This document shows, piece after piece, positions 42,236-50,905 of a stretch of DNA of 64,000 nt (its first letter is position 1; each line of letters opens with the position of its first letter). The position numbers were made by a program, and so were the translations under genes. The stretch lies in contig JBMOQX010000052.1 of the NCBI GenBank assembly GCA_049322755.1, forward strand, positions 124,001-188,000, in the 5' to 3' direction. The notes under the pieces are model-generated. The model saw nothing but the letters and a program-made list of their open reading frames with translations, did no database searches and was not told the origin of the DNA. This stretch comes from DATIUV01 sp049322755 (GTDB taxonomy: Bacteria; Pseudomonadota; Gammaproteobacteria; Burkholderiales; UBA6910).

Positions 42236-42265
42236 CAGTTCTTCGACTCGATGCGCAGGGGCTGA
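42236..42265 (+). other. Fossil rho 3' end
   Basis: In one frame these bases read Q-FFDSMRRG-stop, identical in amino acids to the last eight residues of the intact Rho protein. The nucleotides differ at wobble-type positions (TTC for TTT twice, AGG for CGC). This is the pattern of a once-coding, diverged copy and not of a recent duplication. A terminator follows 25 bases later. Confidence 0.75.
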
Positions 42266-42289
42266 TTACTGCCGGGATCGCGATACTTC

Positions 42290-42320
42290 GACGGCGCCGC
42301 CCTGGCGCCGTCTGCTTTTG
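42290..42320 (+). terminator. Intrinsic terminator after the fossil rho end
   Basis: GACGGCGCC-GCCCT-GGCGCCGTC is a perfect nine-base stem with a five-base loop, followed by TGCTTTTG. It is positioned as the natural terminator of rho, but downstream of the fossil 3' end. Confidence 0.8.
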
Positions 42321-42331
42321 TGGAGGGCGCC

Positions 42332-43357
42332 ATGACCACCGACCCGCGCATTCCCGCCACCCTGATCGCCGGCGACGGCATCGGCCCCGAGATCATGGAC
42401 GCGACGCTGAATGTGCTGGACGCGCTGGGCGCGCCGTTCGAGTGGGAGCCGCACCGCGCCGGCATGGCGGCGGTGGAGGCGTGCGGCGACCCGCTGCCGC
42501 CGGAGACGCTCTCGAGCATCCGCCGCACGCGCCTCGCGCTCAAGGGCCCGCTGACGACGCCGGTGGGCGGCGGCTACCGCTCGGTGAACGTGGCGCTGCG
42601 CAAGGAGTTCCAGCTCTACGCCAACGTGCGGCCGGCCCGCACCATCGTGCCCGGGCGCTACGACGGCATCGACCTGGTGCTGGTGCGCGAGAACACCGAG
42701 GGCTTCTACGTCGGCTTCGAGCACTTCATCCCGATGGGCGACGACCCCAGAGCGGCGGCGGTCTCCTCGGGCATCATCACCCGCGAGGGCTGCCGGCGCG
42801 TCGCCGAATTCGCCTTCGACTACGCGGTGAAGCACGGCCGCCGCAAGATCACCATCGTGCACAAGGCCAACATCCTGAAGGCACTGACCGGCCTGTTCCT
42901 GGAAACGGTGCAGGAGGTGGGCGCGAAGTACGCGGGCAAGGTGGAAGTGGAGGACCGCATCATCGACGCCTGCGCAATGCAGCTGGTGATCAACCCGCAG
43001 CAGTTCGACGTGATCCTCACCACCAACCTGTTCGGCGACATCCTCTCCGACCTGATCGCGGGCCTGGTGGGCGGGCTGGGGCTGGCGCCCGGCGGCAATA
43101 TCGGCAAGGACGCGGCGATCTTCGAGGCGGTGCACGGCTCGGCGCCGGATATCGCCGGCAAGGGCATTGCCAACCCGGTGGCGGTGATGCTGGCCGCGGC
43201 CATGATGCTGGAGCACGTGCGGCGCGACGATCTCGCGCGGCGCCTGCGCGAGGCCATCGACGCCACCATCCGTGAGGACAGCGTGCGCACCGGCGACCTC
43301 GGCGGCAAGGCCTCCACCGCCCAGTTCGCCAACGCGCTGATCCGGCGGCTGGGCTAA
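42332..43357 (+). CDS. Isocitrate/isopropylmalate dehydrogenase family protein (NAD-IDH-like)
   Basis: The product is 341 residues. Family signatures: AGDGIGPEI at residues 10-18, GPLTTPVGGGYRSVNVALRK, the substrate loop VRENTEGFYVG, and the NAD-binding DVILTTNLFGDILSDL and VHGSAPDIAGKG. The RENTEG pattern favours NAD-dependent isocitrate or homoisocitrate type over LeuB. It would oxidise a 2-hydroxyacid with decarboxylation. ATG at 42332 follows GGAGGG. It lies between rho and rpmE, which are usually adjacent. Its stop overlaps that of the LuxR remnant. Confidence 0.9.
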   Translation: MTTDPRIPATLIAGDGIGPEIMDATLNVLDALGAPFEWEPHRAGMAAVEACGDPLPPETLSSIRRTRLALKGPLTTPVGGGYRSVNVALRKEFQLYANVRPARTIVPGRYDGIDLVLVRENTEGFYVGFEHFIPMGDDPRAAAVSSGIITREGCRRVAEFAFDYAVKHGRRKITIVHKANILKALTGLFLETVQEVGAKYAGKVEVEDRIIDACAMQLVINPQQFDVILTTNLFGDILSDLIAGLVGGLGLAPGGNIGKDAAIFEAVHGSAPDIAGKGIANPVAVMLAAAMMLEHVRRDDLARRLREAIDATIREDSVRTGDLGGKASTAQFANALIRRLG

Positions 43358-43689
43358 CCGCCCGCGCGCTGGCCGGCGGGCGGCGCGACCAGCGCCAGCG
43401 AGCGCATCACCGCCGCGGTGCGCGTCTCCACGCCCAGCTTCACGTACAGCCGCTCCAGGTGCTTCTGCACCGTGCGCGGGCTGATGCCGAGGATGGCGCC
43501 GATCTCGCGCTCGGTCTTGCCGGCGGCGAGCCAGGTGAGCACCTCGCGCTCGCGCGGGGTGACCGACAGGGACTGGAAGCTCCCCGGCGTCACGACGACG
43601 GCGCGTTCCTGGAGCAGCACCAGGCTGCCCTGCCCGATGCCGGGCAGCGGAATCTCCCGCAGCGTGAGCTCGCCGCCGTCGCGGCACAA
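43354..43689 (-). pseudogene. Truncated LuxR-type regulator (HTH domain only)
   Basis: The frame has 111 residues: about 45 residues that resemble the end of a PAS-like sensor domain (GELTLREIPLPGIGQGSLVL) and a complete LuxR helix-turn-helix (LSVTPREREVLTWLAAGKTE, then LGISPRTVQKHLERLYVKL). Relatives carry a full N-terminal sensor of 150 residues or more. Here the upstream sequence is directly replaced by the divergent cupin gene, and the only start is a TTG at 43689. The remnant may bind DNA but lacks its input domain. Confidence 0.68.
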
Positions 43690-43709
43690 CGTTACGCAAG
43701 GAGGCCATC

Positions 43710-44099
43710 ATGGGCAACGAACAGGCAATCGCGAAAATCATGGAGAGCGCGGAGCTGAAGAGCTTCGGCAAACCCGACGACGTGCGGGAGTTTCCCAAGG
43801 GCCGGCTCGAGCTGCTGAACGTCGGCGGGGTCACCGTCGGCCGCGCGGTGTTCGAGCCCGGCTGGCGCTGGTCCACGTCGGTGCAGCCCATCGCGCAGAC
43901 GAAAAGCTGCGAGGCGCCGCATTTCCAGTATCACGTCTCCGGCACGCTGATGATCCTGATGGACGACGGCACGCAGCTCGAATGCCGGCCCGGGGACGTC
44001 TCGCTGCTGCCGTCCGGGCACGACGCCTGGGTGGTGGGCGACGAGCCCGCCGTGGTGGTGGACTTCCAGGGCATGCTGGACTACGCGCGCTCGGCGTAG
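43710..44099 (+). CDS. Cupin domain-containing protein
   Basis: The product is 129 residues with a single cupin: APHFQYHVSGTLMILMDDGT (with two His) and ECRPGDVSLLPSGHDAWVVG. The ATG follows AAGGAGG. It probably binds a metal; the substrate or signal is unknown. It stands between the truncated LuxR gene (divergent) and the MFS gene (convergent, 12 bases away). Confidence 0.85.
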   Translation: MGNEQAIAKIMESAELKSFGKPDDVREFPKGRLELLNVGGVTVGRAVFEPGWRWSTSVQPIAQTKSCEAPHFQYHVSGTLMILMDDGTQLECRPGDVSLLPSGHDAWVVGDEPAVVVDFQGMLDYARSA

Positions 44100-44111
44100 C
44101 GCGCGCCGCCG

Positions 44112-45377
44112 TCAGGGGGCGGCGCTCGGTACGGCGGGCGGCGCCGGCGCAGTATCCTCGGGCGCGGCGCCGGTGCGCGGATCCAGCTCGGCGGCGACGG
44201 TGGAGCCCTCGCCCATGGGCATGAACCCGGTGTGGCCCGCCGACTCGGGCACCGGCTTGCGCGTCTGCGCGAAGCCGAACGCGGCCAGCGCCAGCAGCAC
44301 CGCCGCGAAATAGACGAACAGCGTGCCGGCACCGAACCGGTCCATCAGCAGGCCCGCCAGCGCCGGCCCGATGGCGGCGCCGATGCCGTGCACCAGCAGC
44401 AGTCCCCGGGTCGCCTCCAGCGTGTCCTCGGCGCGCAGGTAGTCGTTCAGGTGCGCCACCGAAAGGCCGTACACGGTGAACACCGCGCCGCCGTAGAAGA
44501 ACATGCACGCGATGAGCGCCGCCGGCGAAACGAACCCGAGCACGAAGGCCACGGCGGAGAGCGTCGCGCCGGCGAGGGCGACGCCGGTCAGCACGCGCCG
44601 GCGGTCGTGCGCGTCCGAGAGCCGGCCGATCGGGAACTGCAGCACGGCGCCGCCCAGGATCGCGGTGCTGACGAACGCCGCCACCTGGGCCTCGCTGAAG
44701 CCCTGGCGGAAGGCGTACACCGCTCCCAGGCTCCAGAACGTGCCGTTCACCAGGCCCGAGGTCATCGCCCCGGCCGGGCCCAGCGGCACGCGCCGGAACA
44801 GCGTCTTGAGGTGCAGCTCGGGCGTGGGTACCGGGGCGGGCTCGGGCACCTTGGTCATGACGATGGGCACCAGCGCCACCGACAGGATCACCGAGACGAC
44901 GCCGAACGGCACGAAGGTGCCGATATCGCCCACCAGAATCAGGTACTGGCCCAGCGCCTGGCTCACCAGCGTCACGGTCATGTAGCCGCCGAACAGCCGC
45001 CCGCGGGTGCTGTTGGTGGCGAGCGCGTTGAGCCAGCTCTCGATCACCATGTAGATGCCCACCAGGCAGGCGCCGGTGATGGCCCGCAGCACGCTCCACG
45101 CCAGCGGGTCCACGACGATGGCGTGCACCACCGCCATGGTGGAGGCCACCGAGGCGAAGGCGGCGAACGCGCGCACGTGGCCGGCGTGGCGGATGATCCA
45201 CGGGCAGACGTAGCTGCCGACGATGAAGCCGAGGAAGTAGAACGACATCACCACGCCGGTGACGGCGTCGCTGAACCCTTCCACGCCGGCGCGCACGCCC
45301 AGCAGCGTGAAGAAAAAGCCGACACCGACCAGCAGGACGCCGATGCCCAGCAGCAGCGAGAAAATCGAGAGCAGCAT
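44112..45377 (-). CDS. Major facilitator superfamily transporter (YcaD-like)
   Basis: The product is 421 residues with 12 predicted membrane helices. The first half includes SFYFLGFIVGSYVCPWIIRH and the loop motif GRLSDAHDRRRVL occurs mid-protein, as usual for drug/sugar MFS. The layout resembles YcaD-type carriers. The C-terminal tail (about 35 residues) is Pro/Ala-rich. The substrate is unknown. It starts at an ATG at 45377; the upstream frame is open but lacks similarity. Confidence 0.85.
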   Translation of the reverse strand: MLLSIFSLLLGIGVLLVGVGFFFTLLGVRAGVEGFSDAVTGVVMSFYFLGFIVGSYVCPWIIRHAGHVRAFAAFASVASTMAVVHAIVVDPLAWSVLRAITGACLVGIYMVIESWLNALATNSTRGRLFGGYMTVTLVSQALGQYLILVGDIGTFVPFGVVSVILSVALVPIVMTKVPEPAPVPTPELHLKTLFRRVPLGPAGAMTSGLVNGTFWSLGAVYAFRQGFSEAQVAAFVSTAILGGAVLQFPIGRLSDAHDRRRVLTGVALAGATLSAVAFVLGFVSPAALIACMFFYGGAVFTVYGLSVAHLNDYLRAEDTLEATRGLLLVHGIGAAIGPALAGLLMDRFGAGTLFVYFAAVLLALAAFGFAQTRKPVPESAGHTGFMPMGEGSTVAAELDPRTGAAPEDTAPAPPAVPSAAP

Positions 45378-45503
45378 CAGGTAAGAAGACTGCGCGGCCC
45401 GCTGCCTGGGCAGCGGGCCGCGGATGGATCGCGCAGGGCGCCCCCGAGGATAACGCGATTCGGCAGCGCGGGTCATCCGCGGCCGCGCGTCGGGGCTAGC
45501 TCC

Positions 45504-45532
45504 TTGCCGCGGAACGGGTTTTGGGCCATAAT
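45504..45532 (+). promoter_or_regulatory. rpmE promoter
   Basis: TTGCCG (45504-45509) and CATAAT (45527-45532) are 17 bases apart, giving a start at about 45540. The leader then has a stem CGCGGC-TTAAACC-GCCGCG (45545-45563) shortly before the ribosome site GAGGAAG. Confidence 0.65.
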
Positions 45533-45581
45533 GCGCGCCTTTTCCGCGGCTTAAACCGCCGCGAGCCCGAGGAAGCGCTCC

Positions 45582-45797
45582 ATGAAAGAGAAAATTCATC
45601 CCAAATACAACGAGATCACCGTGATCTGCAGCTGCGGCAACTCGTTCAAGACGCGTTCCACCTACGGCAAGGAACTGCACGTGGAAGTGTGCTCGGCATG
45701 CCATCCGTTCTACACCGGCACGCAGAAGATCATGGACACGGCGGGCCGGGTCGAGAAATTCCGCCAGAAGTACGCGAAGAAGCAGCCGGCCGCGTAA
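45582..45797 (+). CDS. rpmE: 50S ribosomal protein bL31
   Basis: The product is 71 residues, a standard C+ type L31. The zinc-binding cysteines are in CSCGNSF and VEVCSACHPFYTG. The opening MKEKIHPKYNEITVICSCG is highly conserved. It binds the 5S/bridging region of the large subunit. The ATG follows GAGGAAG. A leader stem-loop close to the ribosome site may be a site for autoregulation, which is known for L31 in E. coli; here it is inferred. A terminator follows 20 bases after the stop. Confidence 0.97.
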   Translation: MKEKIHPKYNEITVICSCGNSFKTRSTYGKELHVEVCSACHPFYTGTQKIMDTAGRVEKFRQKYAKKQPAA

Positions 45798-45816
45798 CGC
45801 AGCGGAACACCCCGCC

Positions 45817-45843
45817 AAAGGCAGCCTCCGGCTGCCTTTTTTG
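45817..45843 (+). terminator. Intrinsic terminator of rpmE
   Basis: AAAGGCAGCC-TCC-GGCTGCCTTT is a perfect ten-base stem with a three-base loop, followed by TTTTTG. Confidence 0.9.
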
Positions 45844-45998
45844 TTGGAATATCACCGCCCTGCGGCTTTTGCCGCCGAGCCCCGGCGGCTAGAATAGCGC
45901 CCATGTCGTGCCCTGGCCGTTCCTCCCCGCCGCGCGCTTCGACGCCGCAACGCTCCCGGTGGGCCACGGCGGCCGCGCGGATGCGGGGAATCTAGCCC

Positions 45999-47693
45999 GT
46001 GGCCATCCCGCCCTTCCGCCGCCCTGAATCGTCCTACACGCGCTATCAGGAACCCCACCACGGTCCGCTGATGTTCGCGCTGATCGTGCTGGCGTGGCTC
46101 ATCGCCGGTGTGGTCGGGCACGACCCCTGGAAGCCGGACGAGACCGAGTACTTCGGCATCGTCTATTCCATGATCGGCAGCAGCGACTGGCTGGTGCCGG
46201 TGCTGGCCGGCGTGCCGGAGCTGGACAAGCCGCCCCTGTATTTCGCCGTGGCGGCGGCGTTCGCGCGCGCGTTCGAGGGCGTGCTGCCGCTGCACGACGG
46301 CGCGCGTCTCGCCACGGCGTTCTTCATGAGCATCACGTTCCTGTGCACCGGCCTCGCCGCGCGGGAGTTCTACGGCAAGGACTACGGCCGCATGGGCGTG
46401 CTGGTGCTGCTGGGCTGCCTCGGCCTCATCATCCGCGGCCACCAGGTGCTGCCGGAAGTGGCGCTGCTGGCCGGCTCCGCCGCCGTGATCTACGGGCTGG
46501 CGCTGGGGCTGCGCCTTCCCGGCGCGGGCGGCGTCATTCTCGGCACCGGCATGGGCGTCGCGTTCCTTTCCGAAGGCCTGCTGGCGCCGGTCATCGGCGT
46601 GCTGGTGGTGGCGGCGCTGCCGCTGGTATCGGGCATCTGGCGCACGCGCAACATGCTGGCGTGCGTGCTGGTCGCCACGGCGGTGGCGGCGCCCTGGCTG
46701 CTGATCTGGCCCTGGCTGCTGCACGCGCGCTCGCCGGAGCTGTTCCGCCTCTGGCTGGAAACCGACCTCGGGCGCTTTCCCGGCGTCGCCGGCGTCTCGC
46801 TCGCCGGCGCCACGTACTATCTCAAGGCGTTGCCGTGGTTCGCATGGCCGGCGCTGCCGCTGGCGCTCTGGGCGCTGTGGCACGAGGGCCGCGCCGGCCT
46901 GCGGCATCCCGGCATCCACCTGCCGCTGATCGCTTTCCTCGTGGTGCTGGCGGGCGCCAGCCTGTCACCCGGCTCGCGCGACGTCGAGGGCCTGCCCATG
47001 CTGCTGCCGCTGGCGCTGCTGGGCACCGCCGGCGTCTACACGCTGCGGCGCGGCGCGGCCAACTCGATGTACTGGTTCGCGCTCATGGGCTTTTCCGCGC
47101 TCGCCCTGGCAGCGTGGTTCTACTGGACGCCGCTCGCGCTCACCGTGCCCGACCGGCTGTTCAACCATCTCGACCGCATGCGCCCCGGCTACAACTTCGG
47201 TTTCCGCCCGGTGGCGTTCGGGTTCGGCCTGCTGCTGACGCTCGGCTGGATCGCGCTGGTGGCGCGGCTGCGGCGCAACGCACAGCGCCCGGTGATCGCC
47301 TGGGCCGCCGGCGTGACGCTGGTGTGGGGACTCCTGATGTCGCTGCTGCTCGGCTACATCGACCACTCGAAGAGCTACCGCACGGTGGTCTCCTCGCTGC
47401 GCACCGCGATCCCGGAGCGCTACAACTGCATGGCGGGGCTGCGCGTCGGCACTGATCAGCGGGCGATGCTGCACTATTACGCCGGCATCATCACCAGGCC
47501 GGTGAACGGCTTCGATCCCACCGAGTGCGAGCTGCTGCTGCAGGTGGGTCATCCCGACGACTGGATCGATCCCGAAGGCGGCTGGGAACGGGTATGGGAG
47601 GGCCGCCGCCCGCGCGACAAGACCGAGCTGTGGGCGCTGTACGTGAAGAAGGCGGAGGCGCCCGCCCCGAAACGACCCGCGCGGCGGCGTTGA
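45999..47693 (+). CDS. ArnT/PMT-type polyprenyl-phosphate glycosyltransferase
   Basis: The product is 564 residues with about 12 membrane helices. The family signature is in the first periplasmic loop: DPWKPDETEYFGIVYSMIGS (Asp-Glu pair) and VPELDKPPLYFAVAAAFARA (KPPLY). These proteins transfer a sugar such as aminoarabinose, mannose or another hexose from an undecaprenyl or dolichol-like lipid to lipid A or proteins. A soluble C-terminal domain of about 100 residues follows the last helix. The acceptor is not determined. The start is a GTG with a weak ribosome site. Confidence 0.85.
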   Translation: MAIPPFRRPESSYTRYQEPHHGPLMFALIVLAWLIAGVVGHDPWKPDETEYFGIVYSMIGSSDWLVPVLAGVPELDKPPLYFAVAAAFARAFEGVLPLHDGARLATAFFMSITFLCTGLAAREFYGKDYGRMGVLVLLGCLGLIIRGHQVLPEVALLAGSAAVIYGLALGLRLPGAGGVILGTGMGVAFLSEGLLAPVIGVLVVAALPLVSGIWRTRNMLACVLVATAVAAPWLLIWPWLLHARSPELFRLWLETDLGRFPGVAGVSLAGATYYLKALPWFAWPALPLALWALWHEGRAGLRHPGIHLPLIAFLVVLAGASLSPGSRDVEGLPMLLPLALLGTAGVYTLRRGAANSMYWFALMGFSALALAAWFYWTPLALTVPDRLFNHLDRMRPGYNFGFRPVAFGFGLLLTLGWIALVARLRRNAQRPVIAWAAGVTLVWGLLMSLLLGYIDHSKSYRTVVSSLRTAIPERYNCMAGLRVGTDQRAMLHYYAGIITRPVNGFDPTECELLLQVGHPDDWIDPEGGWERVWEGRRPRDKTELWALYVKKAEAPAPKRPARRR

Positions 47694-47715
47694 GCGCGCA
47701 GCCCGTGCGCCGGCG

Positions 47716-49431
47716 CTAGGACGCGCGCCGCATTGCGCCGCCGGCTTCGGGGTGCCCGCCGCCGCTGGACAGCGGCACCTTCAGCAGCTCCGGCACCGGC
47801 AGCTTGAGCAGGCGGTAGAGATGGGCGAGCTTGGCGCGGAAGCGGCGCTCGAAGCTCGCCACCGCGTGCTCGGGGTTGTAGTCGCCGAGCCACCAGAACC
47901 AGTCGGAGCTTTCGCAGTCGGCGAGCTGCTGCTCGGCCGCCGCCGCCTCCTCCGGCTTCAGGCGTCCGCTCTCCATCACCAGATCGTAGTTCTGCTTGGC
48001 GTTGGCGATCAGGTCCCAGGCCGCGTTCTTGGCCGGCTCGCCGATCCAGGTGGAGAGGGTGCCGTAGACCCAGCTGCCCGCCACCAGCGGCGGCAGCGGC
48101 TCGAGCCGCGGCCGCCGCGCCAGGTAGTCGCGATACGTGGTGGTGCGCACGACGTGATCGCTTTCCAGCGCCGAATACAGATCGTCGAGGAAGTAGTAAC
48201 CGTTGTACGGGTAGTACTCCCAGGCGTTCTCGCCGTCCAGGATCACGCTCACCACCGCGCCCCGCGAGCCCCGCGCGACGCCGTGCAGCCGGCTGATGAA
48301 ATCGTTGGCGGCGTCGCGGCCGAACCAGGACTGGTATTCGAACCCGATCAGGTCCGAGAGCAGATCGTCGCGGAAGAAGCAGGCCACCTCGCCGGCGGCG
48401 CCCCGATAGCTGTAAGGCTGGTAGCACCAGCGCCCGTCGCCGGGCGGCGCGGCCCCGCGCGCGCGCGCCAGCGTGTTGCCCAGCACCCGCTGCCCGCTGG
48501 CGGACCACGTGACGCCCTCGCGGGCGAAGATCTCCAGCACCGCATCCGATACCGCGCCCTCCGCGGGCCACACGCCCGCCGGCGGCGCCCCGAAACGCGC
48601 GGCATGGGTGGCCTGCGCGGAGCGCAGATGCCGCTCGACCCGCGCCCGGCCGCCGGGATACGCCGGAGCCCGCGGCAGCGGCGCCTCCGGCATCGCATCG
48701 CGCGCCGCCTTGAAGTCGATCAGCAACGGCGCCAGCGGGTGAAAGTGGGGCGTGGTGGACATCTCCACCTGCCCGCGCTCGGCCAGCCGGCGGTAGCGCG
48801 GGATGATGCCCGACACCAGTTCGCCGATGAGCTGGTAGAGCGCGTAGCGGTCGCCGTGGCTGAACTGCTCGCCCTTGGCTATCAGCCGCGTCACCAGCTC
48901 GCTCCTGCGGCGCACGCTCTCGCCGGTCCACGCCAGGTGATACCAGGTGAGCAGGTCCGCCAGGTATTGCCCCGAAAGATACGACAGCGACGCGTCGCCG
49001 TGATTGGCCACCTGCTGGTAGATGTCGCGCAGGCGTTTGTACGGTGCGAACGGGTCCACCATGCGGGTGTGGTTGCTGCGGAAGCAGGCCTCGATCGCGA
49101 AGCGCCGCTGCTCGGGCGTCACGTGGTCCAGGTTCGACGAGGTCAGCAGCTTGAGCAGCGGATCGCGCACCATGCCGAGCTGGAACTGCTCGGCGTAGGC
49201 GTCCAGCTGGTCCAGCAGCACCGGCACGAAATTGACCACCGCCCGCACGCCGGGATGGCGCTCCAGGTGGTCGGCCATGTCGGCGTAATCCTTGATCGCG
49301 TGCAGGTAGACCCAGGGCAGCGTGAAATCGCCGGTGGCCCGGTCGCGGTAGTCGGGCTGGTGCATGTGCCAGAGCAGCACCAGGTCGAGCTTGGACTGCG
49401 ACGGATCCATCGACAGCTGCGAGGCAGGCAC
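47716..49431 (-). CDS. Glycoside hydrolase family 57 protein
   Basis: The product is 571 residues (or 564 from an internal ATG at 49410). GH57 motifs: LLWHMHQPDYRD near the N-terminus, the nucleophile region GVWPAEGAVSDA (Glu) and SVILDGENAWEYYPYNGYYF (Asp). GH57 enzymes are alpha-amylases, amylopullulanases or glycogen branching enzymes. It lies 35 bases downstream of glgC on the same strand, so it almost certainly acts on glycogen. It is cytoplasmic. Confidence 0.9.
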   Translation of the reverse strand: MPASQLSMDPSQSKLDLVLLWHMHQPDYRDRATGDFTLPWVYLHAIKDYADMADHLERHPGVRAVVNFVPVLLDQLDAYAEQFQLGMVRDPLLKLLTSSNLDHVTPEQRRFAIEACFRSNHTRMVDPFAPYKRLRDIYQQVANHGDASLSYLSGQYLADLLTWYHLAWTGESVRRRSELVTRLIAKGEQFSHGDRYALYQLIGELVSGIIPRYRRLAERGQVEMSTTPHFHPLAPLLIDFKAARDAMPEAPLPRAPAYPGGRARVERHLRSAQATHAARFGAPPAGVWPAEGAVSDAVLEIFAREGVTWSASGQRVLGNTLARARGAAPPGDGRWCYQPYSYRGAAGEVACFFRDDLLSDLIGFEYQSWFGRDAANDFISRLHGVARGSRGAVVSVILDGENAWEYYPYNGYYFLDDLYSALESDHVVRTTTYRDYLARRPRLEPLPPLVAGSWVYGTLSTWIGEPAKNAAWDLIANAKQNYDLVMESGRLKPEEAAAAEQQLADCESSDWFWWLGDYNPEHAVASFERRFRAKLAHLYRLLKLPVPELLKVPLSSGGGHPEAGGAMRRAS

Positions 49432-49466
49432 CTAGAGCGGCGCGCCGGATGCCGACCGGGCCGCGC

Positions 49467-50789
49467 TCACCGGACCTGGTGCACCTGCTGGCCGAGCATT
49501 TCCGGCGTGATCAGGGTCACGCCCTTGTCGGTGACGTAGAAGCGCCGGCGGTCGTCCTCGGGGCTGACGCCCACCACCAGGCCCTCGGGGATGACGCAGC
49601 GCCGGTCCACCACGACCTTCTTCAGCACCGCCCGGCGCCTGACCGTGACGCTGGGCAGGATCACGGTGTCCTCGATGTTGCAGTAGGAATGCACCCGGAC
49701 GTCGGAGAACAGCAGCGAGCGGCGGATGGTGGAGCCGCTGATCAGGCAGCCGCCGGAGACCATGGAGTCCACCGCGGCGCCGCGCCGGCCGTCCTCGTCG
49801 AACACGAACTTCGCCGGCGGCAGCTGCTCCTGGTGGGTCCAGATCGGCCAGTCCTTGTCGTAGAGGTTGAGCTGCGGGGAGACGGTCGTGAGATCCAGAT
49901 TGGCCTCCCAGTAGGCGTCCACCGTACCGACGTCGCGCCAATAGGGCACGCCTTCCACCATGTTGACGCAACTGTCCTGCAGCCGGTGCGCGAACACCCG
50001 GTAACGGCCGATCAGGTGCGGAACGATGTTCTTGCCGAAGTCGTGGTCCGAGCGCGGATCGTCGGCGTCGCGGATCAGCTGCTCGTAGAGGAACGCGGCG
50101 TTGAATACGTAGATGCCCATGCTGGCGAGCGCGATGCCGGGCTTGCCGGGCATCGGCTTCGGGTCCTTCGGCTTCTCCTGGAATTCGGTGATGCGCAGGC
50201 TGTCGTCCACCGCCAGCACGCCGAACGCGGTCGCCTCCTCGCGCGGCACCTCGACGCAGCCCACCGTGCAGTCGGCCTGCAGCGAGACGTGGTAGGCGAG
50301 CAGCTTGCCGTAGTCCATCTTGTAGACGTGATCGCCCGCCAGCACCAGCACGTAGCGCGGATCGTAGGCGCGCATGATGTCCAGGTTCTGGAACACGGCA
50401 TCCGCGGTGCCCTGGTACCACGACTCCTGGATGCGCTGCTGCGCGGGCATCACCTCGACAAACTCGCCGAGCTGGCCGCCGAGGAAGCTCCAGCCGCGCT
50501 GGATATGGGTGATCAGGCTCTGGGCCTTGTACTGCGTCACCACGCCGATGCGGCGGATGCCGGAATTGACGCAGTTGGACAGCGGGAAATCGACGATGCG
50601 GAACTTGCCGCCGAAGGGCACCGCCGGCTTGGCGCGCCAGTCGGTGAGCTGCTTGAGGCGCGAGCCGCGTCCGCCGGCCAGGATCAGCGCGACGGTGTTC
50701 TTGGTCAGCAGGCTGACGAAACGCGGCGACGCCTCGGCGCGCGCGGTTTCGGTGATGGCGCCGACCTGGCTGGTGTCGGTCGCTCCCAT
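49467..50789 (-). CDS. glgC: Glucose-1-phosphate adenylyltransferase
   Basis: The product is 440 residues, starting at an ATG with AAGGAGG. The nucleotide-binding start LILAGGRGSRLKQLTDWRAK, the PAVPFGGKFRIVDFPLSNC stretch, ADAVFQN and DHVYKMDY are all present, followed by the C-terminal left-handed beta-helix. It makes ADP-glucose, the committed step for glycogen. It heads an operon with the GH57 gene; glgA is 13 kb away at the window end, and pgi lies between. Confidence 0.97.
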   Translation of the reverse strand: MGATDTSQVGAITETARAEASPRFVSLLTKNTVALILAGGRGSRLKQLTDWRAKPAVPFGGKFRIVDFPLSNCVNSGIRRIGVVTQYKAQSLITHIQRGWSFLGGQLGEFVEVMPAQQRIQESWYQGTADAVFQNLDIMRAYDPRYVLVLAGDHVYKMDYGKLLAYHVSLQADCTVGCVEVPREEATAFGVLAVDDSLRITEFQEKPKDPKPMPGKPGIALASMGIYVFNAAFLYEQLIRDADDPRSDHDFGKNIVPHLIGRYRVFAHRLQDSCVNMVEGVPYWRDVGTVDAYWEANLDLTTVSPQLNLYDKDWPIWTHQEQLPPAKFVFDEDGRRGAAVDSMVSGGCLISGSTIRRSLLFSDVRVHSYCNIEDTVILPSVTVRRRAVLKKVVVDRRCVIPEGLVVGVSPEDDRRRFYVTDKGVTLITPEMLGQQVHQVR

Positions 50790-50905
50790 GATTGTCCTCC
50801 TTCCGTGACCGCTTCGTCCCACGGCCGCCTGCGGACCGGAACGCGATTGTTCTGATTCCGGCCCGTGGAAACCTGCGCCGGCGCGATACGGCAGCGCGGG
50901 TGGGC

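Noticed and set aside
45902..45994. 30-codon upstream frame ending three bases before the ArnT-like start
   Set aside because: The position is suggestive of a leader peptide, but the composition is that of random GC-rich DNA and there is no ribosome site.
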